64,000 nt of DNA. It comes from Propionicimonas sp. (GTDB taxonomy: Bacteria > Actinomycetota > Actinomycetes > Propionibacteriales > Propionibacteriaceae). Below, one piece after another: positions 8,032-17,800 of this stretch (position 1 is the first letter of the stretch; each line of letters begins with the position of its first letter). The stretch covers positions 62,001-126,000 of the forward strand of contig VMSW01000007.1 of the NCBI GenBank assembly GCA_013791955.1. The letters run 5' to 3'. The translations under genes were made by a program, and so were the position numbers. The notes under the pieces were generated by a model that was not told where the DNA came from, searched no databases, and saw only the letters and a program-made list of their open reading frames with translations.

Positions 8032-9000
8032 ATGGCCGTGAATGTGAGTATTTTGGCGGCGATGGACCGATATCGTGGGCCGATTTTCGATGAAGCGGTG
8101 CAAATTCCCGTGGTGGGCCGAGCCGACGCCGCATTGCGCGCAAATGACTGGGCGTCCCTTCAGGCGGCATTTACTGAGGCGACGATGCAGAGTCGTCACA
8201 GCATCGTCCGTCGCGCAGGAAGCATGAAAGGCAGCGAAGACTTCTACCGAGGAATCCTGCAGTCCAATCCTCGTGATCTCCTTGCCGCGACCGTGCTTGC
8301 CGACCGCTACGTGAGGATGGCCTGGGAGGCTCGGGGGACGGGGAGTTACAGCACCGTGTCCCCGCAGGGCTATGCCACTTTTCAGGGCTATCTTCGTACT
8401 GCTGAGCAGATTCTGATCGGGGTGTGTGCGCAACAGCCGCAGTTCGCCCCCGCCTGGGCTGTTCGGCTCTTCACGGCGACGGGCCTCGACTTGGGAGCCG
8501 TGGAGATCCTGCGACGCTACCAACGCCTGTCCAGTAGCTCACCGCACGACCTCCATGCCCAGTTCATCACGCTGCAGGACCTCCTCCCGAAATGGGGGGG
8601 TACTTGGGAAATGGCGCATGACTTCGTCTGGGAGTGCGCTAATGCGGCACCTACGGGCTCGCCGAATGCCGCCCTCGTGGTGATGTATTACCTGGAGCGG
8701 TTGATCTCCGACGACGTGTCCGGGGTTGAGGAGGTGCTTCGTGATCCCCAGGTACGTCATGAGATCGCGGCAGCAGCCCAACGCTCAGTGAAGAATCCCG
8801 CATTCGACGCCAAGGCGGACAAGGTGTTTGCGCTGAGCCTGTTTGCCTTGATCTTCTCCCTCCTGGAGGACTGGCCCTCGGCGAAGGACTGTTTCACCCG
8901 ACTAGGGCCGTACGCCGTTGAGGCCGGATGGGAGTACTTCGGGGAGGACCCGAGCGCGGTCTTCAACGAGGCACGGCAGGAAGCGATGTCGAAGGCATGA
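8032..9000 (+). CDS. Unknown helical-repeat (TPR-like) protein
   Basis: A 322-residue cytoplasmic protein without signal peptide or membrane segment. It is mostly helical with short alternating helices (ALRANDWASLQAAF, RDLLAATVLADRYVRMAWE, PQFAPAWAVRLF), the look of a TPR or SEL1-like solenoid, and contains LQDLLPKWGGTWEMAHDF, a phrase I associate with DUF4034-type proteins but cannot confirm. No catalytic motif is visible. Its stop overlaps the start of the M16 peptidase gene by the ATGA type of overlap, so the two are translated together and may work as a pair, for instance as adaptor and membrane protease. GTG at 8041 is a possible alternative start. Confidence 0.6.
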   Translation: MAVNVSILAAMDRYRGPIFDEAVQIPVVGRADAALRANDWASLQAAFTEATMQSRHSIVRRAGSMKGSEDFYRGILQSNPRDLLAATVLADRYVRMAWEARGTGSYSTVSPQGYATFQGYLRTAEQILIGVCAQQPQFAPAWAVRLFTATGLDLGAVEILRRYQRLSSSSPHDLHAQFITLQDLLPKWGGTWEMAHDFVWECANAAPTGSPNAALVVMYYLERLISDDVSGVEEVLRDPQVRHEIAAAAQRSVKNPAFDAKADKVFALSLFALIFSLLEDWPSAKDCFTRLGPYAVEAGWEYFGEDPSAVFNEARQEAMSKA

Positions 9001-10760
9001 TCAATCTGGCGCAAGTCGATTCGATCCCGGTGGTCTACACCGAGGAAGGCCCGCCGTTGGCGGGGCTGGTCTTCCGAGTGGGTTCCGCCGACGAGTTGTT
9101 GTCGCAGCGGGGGATCACCCACCTGATCGAGCACTTGGCCCTGCATCGGCTGGGCACGACCGACTACCACTTCAACGGCACCACGGCTCCGTACTTCACC
9201 AGCTTCTTCACTCGTGGCGACCCGGCGGCGGTGGTGGCCTTCCTGGAGCAGGTGGTCTCCAGCCTCAACGACTTGCCGATCAACAGACTGGACATAGAGA
9301 AGGGCGTCCTGCGCACCGAGGAGGACGGGCGATCGATCAGCATGGTCCGCCAGCTGAATCTGTGGCGCCACGGTGCGGTGGGCCGGGGCGCGTCGACGTA
9401 CGCCGAGCTCGGGCTGAGCGGGGTCCACCCCTATGACTTGACTCGCTGGATATCGCGCTATTTCACTCGTCAGAACGCGGCCCTGTGGTTCTCCGGGATG
9501 GAGCCCCCGGCCGGCCTGCGACTCAACCTTCCCTCCGGCGCGCGGGAGCCGATCCGTGAAGCGGTGTCGATGTTGCCGACGACGCCCGCGTTCCATCCGG
9601 AGTTTCCGCAGCATCTAGGCCTGCACGGCGTCGTCAAACGATCCACGGCCGCCATGGTCTTCGCTGCCGTCTGGCAGCGAGAGCTGTTCCGTCGAATGCG
9701 TCAGGAGAACGGCTACTGCTACACCCCCACGGTCGACTACTCGGTTAGCGATGCCACCCAGGCAGCAATCGTCGCCATCGCCGATATTGCCCCCGAACTG
9801 CGAGAAGCGGCGTTGGGAGAGTTCATTGACACCCTCGCATCCCTGCAATGGGGCGAACTGAACCCGTCCGTGCTGGAAGAAGTGAAGACGACGTCTCGAT
9901 CGGCATTGACCGAAGCCGGCGCCGAGGCGTCGCGGCTGCCGGGGGCAGCCATGGACCTGCTCTTGGGTCGTCCGATCATGCCGATCGAGGCGCTGCGGGC
10001 CGAACTGGAGGCGGTGACCCCCGCTGATCTTCACGCCGTCGCGGCGGAAGTAGCGGCGAGCGCCTTGCTGCTCACCCCCGCGGGCCTGACCGCGGATTGG
10101 GCGGGGTTTGCGCGCGTGCCGGACACGTCGGAGAAGGCGGTGACCGGACGGCCGTTCGTGCCGATCAACAATCCCGACTACACCCTGGTGATCGGCGTCG
10201 ATGGAGTATCAGTGGTGAACAAGGCAGGTCCGATGACGGTGCTCTACCAGGACTGCCAAGCGATGCTGACGCGGCCCGACGGTGCTCGCACACTGATCGG
10301 CGCCGATGGCGTGATCTGCTCTATCGAGCCCACTCTGTTCACCCTGCCGGAGGGCATGCTGGACACGATCGACCAACATGTTCCGCCGGACCGGGTGGTG
10401 CGCCTGTCGGCGCGTTCGCCTGAGCAGATCCCGATGCCGCCGCAGGATCCGACCGGGCAAGCGGGGCCGTCCGATGACAGTCGGTCGGGGACGGAGCCCG
10501 GTGACTACGAGGCTCCGTCGCAGCCGGGCGCCCCAGTGTCACGCGGGCTGGGTCCGGTTGCCCGGACGGGGGTGATCCTCGCGATCGTCGTGCTAGGCAT
10601 TCTGACCGCGATGTTGGTGCTGCTTACGCTGGCCTTGCTCATCCCGGCCCCCGATGCCGACCCTGAGGGGATTGTGTTTGTGCAGGTGTTCTTCTCGGTG
10701 CTCGCGGTGGCCTGCGCGGGGGGAATCGTGGGGCTCTCGTTCCTGTTGCGACGCCGCTGA
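8997..10760 (+). CDS. Membrane-anchored M16-family zinc peptidase-like protein
   Basis: A 587-residue protein with the inverted zinc motif of M16 peptidases (pitrilysin/insulinase family): HLIEH at residues 42-46. A distal glutamate candidate is in EKGVLRTEED (101-110). The second, non-catalytic M16-like half contains RRMRQENGYCYTPTVDYSV, matching the R/Y substrate-binding pair of the family. After about residue 410 follow a beta-rich segment, a Pro/Ser/Asp-rich linker (PMPPQDPTGQAGPSDDSR) and two C-terminal membrane helices ending in LRRR. The start at 8997 overlaps the previous gene by four bases; the frame extends to 8928 but that part lies inside the upstream gene. M16 peptidases with a C-terminal double membrane anchor are unusual. 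Active-site integrity is likely but unproven. Confidence 0.75.
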   Translation: MINLAQVDSIPVVYTEEGPPLAGLVFRVGSADELLSQRGITHLIEHLALHRLGTTDYHFNGTTAPYFTSFFTRGDPAAVVAFLEQVVSSLNDLPINRLDIEKGVLRTEEDGRSISMVRQLNLWRHGAVGRGASTYAELGLSGVHPYDLTRWISRYFTRQNAALWFSGMEPPAGLRLNLPSGAREPIREAVSMLPTTPAFHPEFPQHLGLHGVVKRSTAAMVFAAVWQRELFRRMRQENGYCYTPTVDYSVSDATQAAIVAIADIAPELREAALGEFIDTLASLQWGELNPSVLEEVKTTSRSALTEAGAEASRLPGAAMDLLLGRPIMPIEALRAELEAVTPADLHAVAAEVAASALLLTPAGLTADWAGFARVPDTSEKAVTGRPFVPINNPDYTLVIGVDGVSVVNKAGPMTVLYQDCQAMLTRPDGARTLIGADGVICSIEPTLFTLPEGMLDTIDQHVPPDRVVRLSARSPEQIPMPPQDPTGQAGPSDDSRSGTEPGDYEAPSQPGAPVSRGLGPVARTGVILAIVVLGILTAMLVLLTLALLIPAPDADPEGIVFVQVFFSVLAVACAGGIVGLSFLLRRR

Positions 10761-10762
10761 GT

Positions 10763-13702
10763 TCAGCGAAGCTCGCCCAGCGCGCGATCGACCATGGCGA
10801 CGAAGAAGTCGACTTCGTCGGCGGTGACCACCAGCGGTGGCTTGATCTTCAGCACGTTGCCGTGATCGCCGGTTGGCTGCATGATCACGCCGAGTTGGCG
10901 AAGTCGTTCGCACAGGTCGCGGGTGAGCGCCGCGTCCGGGGTGCGGGCGGCGCGGTCGGACACCAGCTCCAGCCCGAGGTAGAGGCCGTGGCCGTGCACC
11001 GTCCCGACGCTGTCGTGCCGCTGGGACAAGGCGGTCAGCCCGGCCTTCAACCGCGCCCCAATCTGGCGGGCATTGGTCTGCAGGCCCTCGTCGCGAATGA
11101 TGTCGAGCACGGTCAATCCCACGGTGGCTGAAACCGGGCTGCCGCCGGTTGAGGAGAAGAAATAGCCGCCGGCGCGATAGGCCTCGGCGACCGCTTTGGT
11201 GGTGATCACCGCGCCGAGCGGATGCCCATTGCCCATCGACTTGGCCACCGCCACGATGTCGGGCACAACCTCTTGCTGCTCGAAGCCCCAGAACCAGTCA
11301 CCGAGGCGGCCGTAGCCCACCTGCACCTCGTCGGCGATCGCCAGCCCCCCGGCTTCGCGGACGGCGGCGTAGACCTCTCCCAGGTAGCCCTTGGGTAGCA
11401 CGATGCCGCCAGCATTGCCCGAAATCGACTCGGCAATGAAGCCGGCCGGTGCGTGTCCGGCATCGGCAAGTTCGCGGATTCGCCGAGCGGCGGCGGGTCC
11501 ATAACCCAGGGAATCGCCGTCGCGGAGGCGTCCACGGTAGGAGTTTGGCGCCTCAACGGTGTGCACCCAGTCGGGCCGGGTGGCTAGGGCATTGGGGTTG
11601 TCGGCCACCGAAGTGGAAACCGCATCGGAGGCGTACGTCCAGCCGTGGTAAGCCTCGGCCAGGGCCACGATGTCGCGCCGCCCGGTGGCGGCCATCGCCA
11701 GCCGGATCGCCAGGTCGGTAGCCTCCGACCCGGAGTTGACCAGGAAGACCTGATCCAAGCCGTCCGGCAGGGTCTCGGCCAGCGCTTCGGCGAACCGCGG
11801 CAGCGCGGCGTAGTGGAAGCGGGAGTTGGTGTTCAGCCGGGCCAGTTGGCTCGCCACCGCCGCGGTGATCCGGGGGTGGGCGTGGCCGACGCTGGTCACG
11901 TTGTTGACCATGTCGAGGTAGGCCCGCGCCCCGGTGTCGACCAGTTGGGCCCGCCAGCCGCGCTCGATCTGTGGTGGGTCGGCGTAGTAGTGCTCTTGGA
12001 CCTCAGCCACATGCGCGGTTCGCTCGGCCAACAGGGCCGCCGGATCCTGGGCTGGGGCGGTGCTGGCCAGCCCCAACAGCGCGGCCGGATCTGCGGTCAG
12101 CGCCAACCAGCCCGGAGCCTCGTCAGCTGGCGCCAGCAACGGCACCTCCAGGCCATGAATGACCAGCTGCACCTCGGCGCGTCCATCGAAGGTAGCCAGC
12201 GCCGATCCCAACTGCGCACGGGGACGGTTCCCGTGAGCTGCTCGGAGGGACGGTTCCTGTGAGCTGCTCGGAGGAACCGTCCCCGTGAGCTGCTCGGAGG
12301 AACCGTCCCCAACGAGGACGAGGTCGAAGGCGGCACCGGAAAGCACCAGGCGGTCACCGAGCACGGTGACCGTCCCGGGCCAGGGGGCCCGCACGACAAT
12401 CGGGGCGTCGGTCCACAGGGTCACCGAAGTTGCCACCGTCGCCGGGGCCTGCGCACTCAGTGGACGGGACTCGCTTAGCCGTGCCCCGCCCCAGCTGGCG
12501 GCCACCACCCCGCCGAGCTCGGCGGCCAGCCGATCAGCCAGGCCGGGCTCGAGCCAGGCGCCGTCGTTGGTAGAAGCCGCGGCGACCCCCAAGTCAAGGC
12601 GGGACGGGGACTCAGCCAGCAGGGCGCCACCGCTGACCGCGCCTGGTGCGCTGGCCATTCCCAGTGCGTGCCGAATGATGCCGGTCATCACTGCCGCGGG
12701 CCGGCTGGTGGCAGTGGCGAAGATCCGCCATTCCCGCTCCAGCGCCTCTTGGGCGTAGGCGTTGTCGGCGTCCAACTCGGCCTGCTGGCGTCCACTGGCC
12801 ACCAACACCGCGCCACGCAGCACCACCAGCGGCCAAAGGGCGTCCACTTCTGCCGAACTGAGCGGGCGCAACCCATGGAACCCCCGCACCGCAGCCAGCA
12901 CGGTTTCGACCAGCGGCCCGCTGTGGTGCAGCAACCCGGACAGGGTGACCGCCAACTCCGCCACCCGCCAGGACCTCGACACGTCGCCAAAGTCGATCAC
13001 GCCATCGGGCAGGCCGCCGGCGCCGCGCACCAGATTGTCGTCAGTGAGGTCGAAGTGCCCCGCCTGGACGGGCAACTGCTCGGCCAATTCGGCCACCACC
13101 GCCCACGCGGCGCGAGCAGCAGCCAGCACCGCCTCCCGCTCAGCAGGATCGCCGATCGCCGGGGCCAGCAGCTCTACCACCTCAGCTGAAGAGCGCAGGT
13201 CCCATTGCAGCCGCCGTTCCAGGCCGGGGTGCTCGAAGCCAGCCAATGCCGCACTCACTTGGGCGGCGATCCGGCCCATTTGCGCGGCCACCGCTGGGGA
13301 AAGCCACGGCTGATCGACGTAGGTGCCCCCCGGCAGATAGTTCAGCACCCGCGCCACCAATGGCCCCAGCGAGGTTTGCGCCACCGCCCGGACGGCAACC
13401 CCCTCCCGCCGCAGCACTGCGGCCACTCGCAACTCGGGAAAGCCGTTGGCGACCAGGTCGGCGGCGGCGTCCTGGGCGAGGGTGTCGCGCTCTGGGAAGG
13501 CCGGGTTGGCCAGCTTCAGCACCCCGAACGGCCCGCCCGCCCCAGTAATCAGGAAGTTCTGATCCTGCTGGCTGCCCAGTTCGGTGAGCTGGCCAGCAAC
13601 ACCAAGGCTGGCCAGCACTTCGGCGGCCTCAGGTAGGGAGAGCGCCGGTGCGGGTAGCTCACCGTGGGCGAAAAAGTCGAACGATTGACTGGGCAACGAC
13701 AT
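10763..13702 (-). CDS. Fusion of APH-like phosphotransferase, central beta domain and class III aminotransferase
   Basis: A 979-residue three-part enzyme. Residues 1-330 resemble aminoglycoside/choline kinases, with HFDLTDDN in place of the Brenner HxDxxxxN motif and VIDFGDVSRS as the Mg-binding DFG-like motif. A central beta-rich section (about 420-600, APIVVRAPWPGTV) resembles the degenerate M23/biotinyl-like unit found in such fusions. Residues 600-979 are a PLP-dependent class III aminotransferase with DEVQVGYGRLGDWFW and the PLP lysine in VAVAKSMGNG. Relatives include phospho-lyases acting on amino-alcohol phosphates, so a kinase step followed by PLP chemistry on one substrate is plausible. 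Start is the ATG at 13702; the longer frame to 13987 would run into purA. A short palindromic repeat lies inside the central part at 12220-12310. Confidence 0.85.
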   Translation of the reverse strand: MSLPSQSFDFFAHGELPAPALSLPEAAEVLASLGVAGQLTELGSQQDQNFLITGAGGPFGVLKLANPAFPERDTLAQDAAADLVANGFPELRVAAVLRREGVAVRAVAQTSLGPLVARVLNYLPGGTYVDQPWLSPAVAAQMGRIAAQVSAALAGFEHPGLERRLQWDLRSSAEVVELLAPAIGDPAEREAVLAAARAAWAVVAELAEQLPVQAGHFDLTDDNLVRGAGGLPDGVIDFGDVSRSWRVAELAVTLSGLLHHSGPLVETVLAAVRGFHGLRPLSSAEVDALWPLVVLRGAVLVASGRQQAELDADNAYAQEALEREWRIFATATSRPAAVMTGIIRHALGMASAPGAVSGGALLAESPSRLDLGVAAASTNDGAWLEPGLADRLAAELGGVVAASWGGARLSESRPLSAQAPATVATSVTLWTDAPIVVRAPWPGTVTVLGDRLVLSGAAFDLVLVGDGSSEQLTGTVPPSSSQEPSLRAAHGNRPRAQLGSALATFDGRAEVQLVIHGLEVPLLAPADEAPGWLALTADPAALLGLASTAPAQDPAALLAERTAHVAEVQEHYYADPPQIERGWRAQLVDTGARAYLDMVNNVTSVGHAHPRITAAVASQLARLNTNSRFHYAALPRFAEALAETLPDGLDQVFLVNSGSEATDLAIRLAMAATGRRDIVALAEAYHGWTYASDAVSTSVADNPNALATRPDWVHTVEAPNSYRGRLRDGDSLGYGPAAARRIRELADAGHAPAGFIAESISGNAGGIVLPKGYLGEVYAAVREAGGLAIADEVQVGYGRLGDWFWGFEQQEVVPDIVAVAKSMGNGHPLGAVITTKAVAEAYRAGGYFFSSTGGSPVSATVGLTVLDIIRDEGLQTNARQIGARLKAGLTALSQRHDSVGTVHGHGLYLGLELVSDRAARTPDAALTRDLCERLRQLGVIMQPTGDHGNVLKIKPPLVVTADEVDFFVAMVDRALGELR
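12220..12310. repeat. REP-like palindromic element inside the kinase/aminotransferase gene
   Basis: Four copies of a 12-mer alternate in orientation: GGGGACGGTTCC (12220-12231) and GGGACGGTTCC forward, then GGAACCGTCCCC twice as exact reverse complements, the last at 12299-12310. They are separated by three nearly identical spacers GTGAGCTGCTCGGA. The 91-bp block keeps the host frame open and adds about 30 residues of Ser/Gln/Pro-rich sequence to the central domain. The layout is that of a REP/BIME element. Confidence 0.85.
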
Positions 13703-13764
13703 GGCGCCAATCCTGTCATCGGCCAGCCATAACGCAACTGAATGCGTCCGGGTAGGTGCTCCGG

Positions 13765-15109
<1,345 letters not shown>

Positions 15110-15249
15110 CCTCGCCGCCTCGCCAGTTCTTTTAGTGGGGAATTCCCGGCCGGTCTAGTTGCGACAATTACGTAGTTTCGAAGCGTGATTCGCCCCTGGG
15201 GCCTGTTCAATCGATTTTCTGCGGTTGCGCTGTGAGTCTCAGCCTCTAG

Positions 15250-15329
15250 CTTGGAACTGCGCTCGGGCCAAAGGCTCAGTGCGCCAACGCCGGCTCCAAG
15301 GACTCCACCTTGGGCCGTCTTTTTGTTTT
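15250..15329 (+). promoter_or_regulatory. Structured leader with candidate attenuator before the polysaccharide operon
   Basis: CCAAGG (15296-15301) can pair with CCTTGG (15308-15313) to make a hairpin with loop ACTCCA, extended by a wobble pair and GG/CC, followed directly by GTCTTTTTGTTTT (15317-15329): an intrinsic terminator 60 bases upstream of the synthase start. The same bases, TCCAAG (15295-15300), can instead pair with CTTGGA (15250-15255), enclosing a second hairpin GGGCC-AAA-GGCTC (15265-15277). The two foldings exclude each other, as in riboswitches and attenuators. No known riboswitch consensus was recognised. The simpler reading is a terminator for purA, 180 bases upstream. Confidence 0.5.
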
Positions 15330-15389
15330 CGGTGAGTCCGCGGTCATTTTTCGCGGGCGCCGCAACGTCCAAACAGCTGAGGGGCTCAC

Positions 15390-17069
15390 ATGGCAACCCA
15401 CGACCTCGCGCTGGTCGATGAACGTGATCCGCAGACCAGACGACAACAGACCCGAAATCCGTATTCGCCGGTGATGATTCTGCTCACGCTGATCGCCACC
15501 CTCGGCGTCCTGGGCTACAGCGTGTTCCTGCTGAACCCGGCCAGCCGCGGCGACCTGCTGCCGTACTCGATCGTGATCTTTGCCGAATCGGTGCTGGTAG
15601 TGCATGCGCTGTTGTCGATGTGGACGATCCTGGCCGGCGCCAAAAGCCCGCGGGACAACGCCTACTACAACACCCGCCGGCACCTCTTCGGCAAGGTCGC
15701 TTCGCCGGACCCAGACACCCCGATCCTGCTCGGTGGGCGCGAGGTGAGCGTGGTGGTGTTCATCACCTGTTACGGCGAGCCCGTGGACGTCATCCGACGC
15801 ACTGCCGAGGCCGCCAGGCAGATCAACGGCCGGCATTCGACCTTCATTCTCGATGACGGGGGCAGTGACGCGGTGCGCGAGATGGCCGCTGATGTTGGGG
15901 TCAGCTACCTGCGCAGACTCAGTAGCGGCGGCGCCAAGGCTGGCAATGTCAATCACGCGCTCAGCCAGGTGAAGACCGACTACTTCTGCATCTTCGACGC
16001 CGACTTCGTGCCGAGCCGAGACTTCATCACGGAGACGGCTCCCTTCTTCATCGACACCAACGTCGCGTTCGTCCAGACGCCGCAGAGTTATGGGAATTTG
16101 CGCAACTTCGTTTCCAGGGGCGCGGGGTATATGCAGACGGTCTTCTACCGCTTCGTCCAACGGGGCCGCAATCACTTCAACGCCGCGTTCTGCGTTGGCA
16201 CGAATGTGATCTTCCGCCGAGCGGCAGTGGACGACGTCGGCGGCATCTACACCGATTCAAAGTCCGAAGATGTGTGGACCTCAATGCTGCTGCACGAACG
16301 CGGATGGCGCAGTGTCTACATTCCCGACATCTTGGCGGTCGGCGATGCCCCCGACACGATCGAGGCCTACACCAAGCAACAGCTGCGCTGGGCTACGGGC
16401 GGGTTCGAAATCCTGTTCACGCACAACCCGCTGAGCCCCAAACGCCACCTGACCATGGATCAGCGCCTGATGTACACGGTGACGGCCACTCACTATCTGA
16501 CCGGGATCGCACCCGGCCTGCTGCTGCTGGTGCCAGCGCTGGAGATCTTCTTGGACTTGCGCCCCATGGTGCTGGGCACCAGCCCGTGGCAGTGGGCTCT
16601 GGCCTATGCCGGCTTCTACCTCATGCAGATATTGCTGGCGTCGTTTACCTTCGGGTCGTTCCGTGGCGAAGTGCTGTTGCTGTCAACGGCCAGCTTCCCG
16701 ATCTACCACCAGGCGTTCATCAATGCCTTCACCGGCAAGGAACAGCAGTGGCATGTCACCGGCACGAACGCCGGCAGGTCCTCCCCGTTCAACTTCATTC
16801 GTCCTCAGGTCTACCTCTTCGTCTTCTTGGTGTTGACGTCAGTGGTGGCCATCTGGCGCGACCTCAACAACGCTCAGTTTTCCTTGGCGACAGCCTGGAA
16901 TTTGACCAATACCGCCGCCCTCGGCGTGTTCATGGTCGTCGCCGTGCGCGAGGCCTTCAGTCGCCAACCCAGCCCGGCCCGAGCCAGCGAGGCGGCCGTG
17001 CCCGTTGTGGCTTCGGCTCCCCGACGGCTTGTCGTCGCTGCAAACAGCGGAGAAAGAAGCGCATCATGA
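15390..17069 (+). CDS. Processive beta-glycan synthase, GT2 family (cellulose/curdlan synthase-like)
   Basis: A 559-residue membrane glycosyltransferase that would polymerise a UDP-sugar into a beta-glucan while exporting it. Two N-terminal membrane helices are followed by the GT2 core: VVVFITCYGE, ILDDGGSD, the DxD-type FDADFVPSRDF, the acceptor-site SEDVWTSML, and QQLRWATGG, the QxxRW motif of processive synthases. About five C-terminal membrane helices follow. There is no PilZ domain for cyclic-di-GMP. GAGGGG lies 5 bases before the ATG. The linked GH81 beta-1,3-glucanase argues for a beta-1,3-glucan rather than cellulose as product, but this is inference. The stop overlaps the next gene by four bases. 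Confidence 0.85.
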   Translation: MATHDLALVDERDPQTRRQQTRNPYSPVMILLTLIATLGVLGYSVFLLNPASRGDLLPYSIVIFAESVLVVHALLSMWTILAGAKSPRDNAYYNTRRHLFGKVASPDPDTPILLGGREVSVVVFITCYGEPVDVIRRTAEAARQINGRHSTFILDDGGSDAVREMAADVGVSYLRRLSSGGAKAGNVNHALSQVKTDYFCIFDADFVPSRDFITETAPFFIDTNVAFVQTPQSYGNLRNFVSRGAGYMQTVFYRFVQRGRNHFNAAFCVGTNVIFRRAAVDDVGGIYTDSKSEDVWTSMLLHERGWRSVYIPDILAVGDAPDTIEAYTKQQLRWATGGFEILFTHNPLSPKRHLTMDQRLMYTVTATHYLTGIAPGLLLLVPALEIFLDLRPMVLGTSPWQWALAYAGFYLMQILLASFTFGSFRGEVLLLSTASFPIYHQAFINAFTGKEQQWHVTGTNAGRSSPFNFIRPQVYLFVFLVLTSVVAIWRDLNNAQFSLATAWNLTNTAALGVFMVVAVREAFSRQPSPARASEAAVPVVASAPRRLVVAANSGERSAS

Positions 17070-17800
17070 CTTGGATCAATCGACTTCGACTAGCCCTGGG
17101 CGTCCTCGGGGTGATCGTGCTCACTTTCGGCCTGGCCTTGGTGTTCAACCACCGCCAAAACCAGGTGGCCAGCTATCAGGCCGAGGTCGCCGCCGATACC
17201 TTCAACGTCGGAGCCGACCATTCAGGCACCGTGATCAAGCAGGCTGTTGAGGCAGGTGACACGGTGACCAAAGGACAGTTGCTCTTTGAAGTGCAAAGCC
17301 TCCAGTTGAAGGAAGATCTCGCCAACGGCCTGGAAGTTCAAGACACCCCCGTCTACAAGGTGGACGCCAAGCGCGGCGTCATTGCCTACTTCGCCGTGGC
17401 GGACGGACGGGTGGAGGCGCTGAACGCCCAGAAGGGAAACTCGGTGCCAGGCGGCGGCTCACTAGCCACCATCTATGGCGGCGATCGTTTCATTCTCGCC
17501 GACTTCCATCTGACACCCCGGGACTACGCCAGGGTCGTGCCGGGAGCTCCGGCACGGGTCACCTTGGCCAATGACCAGGTGATTTCTGCCAATGTGGAGC
17601 ACGTGGCCGTCGCCAGTAGCGCTGACGGCGCCGTGGCCACCCTGCGGCTGGATTCGAAGGAGTTGCTCTCCTTGGGGAAAAGCACCCTGGCTGAACCGGG
17701 AGCCCCCCTGATCGTGACCGTCGAGCTCGCCGACTCCGGGCCCTTGGCGCCGATCACTGATGCCGTCAATGACCTCCTCCAGCAGGTGGGGCTTCGATGA
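17066..17800 (+). CDS. HlyD/membrane-fusion-like protein of the polysaccharide operon
   Basis: A 244-residue protein with one N-terminal membrane helix (about residues 8-27, LGVLGVIVLTFGLALVF) and an extracytoplasmic beta part that matches membrane-fusion proteins: HSGTVIKQAVEAGDTVTKGQ is a half lipoyl motif, KRGVIAYFAVADGRVEALN repeats the same idea, and DFHLTPRDYARVVPGAPARV fits the beta-barrel domain. Similar proteins accompany GT2 polysaccharide synthases (Alg44-like parts) and are thought to assist export through the membrane. The ATG overlaps the synthase stop, and its own stop overlaps the GH81 start, so all three are translationally coupled. The open frame extends far upstream in the synthase region but without conserved sequence. 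Confidence 0.8.
   Translation: MTWINRLRLALGVLGVIVLTFGLALVFNHRQNQVASYQAEVAADTFNVGADHSGTVIKQAVEAGDTVTKGQLLFEVQSLQLKEDLANGLEVQDTPVYKVDAKRGVIAYFAVADGRVEALNAQKGNSVPGGGSLATIYGGDRFILADFHLTPRDYARVVPGAPARVTLANDQVISANVEHVAVASSADGAVATLRLDSKELLSLGKSTLAEPGAPLIVTVELADSGPLAPITDAVNDLLQQVGLR

Noticed and set aside
15250-15329. Naming the leader a cyclic-di-GMP riboswitch because of the polysaccharide operon
   Set aside because: The conserved GEMM core (GCAAAC, GACGCAAAGCC and tetraloop receptor) is not present.
15390-17069. Calling the synthase BcsA (cellulose)
   Set aside because: No PilZ domain, no BcsB-like partner, and the linked hydrolase is a beta-1,3-glucanase.
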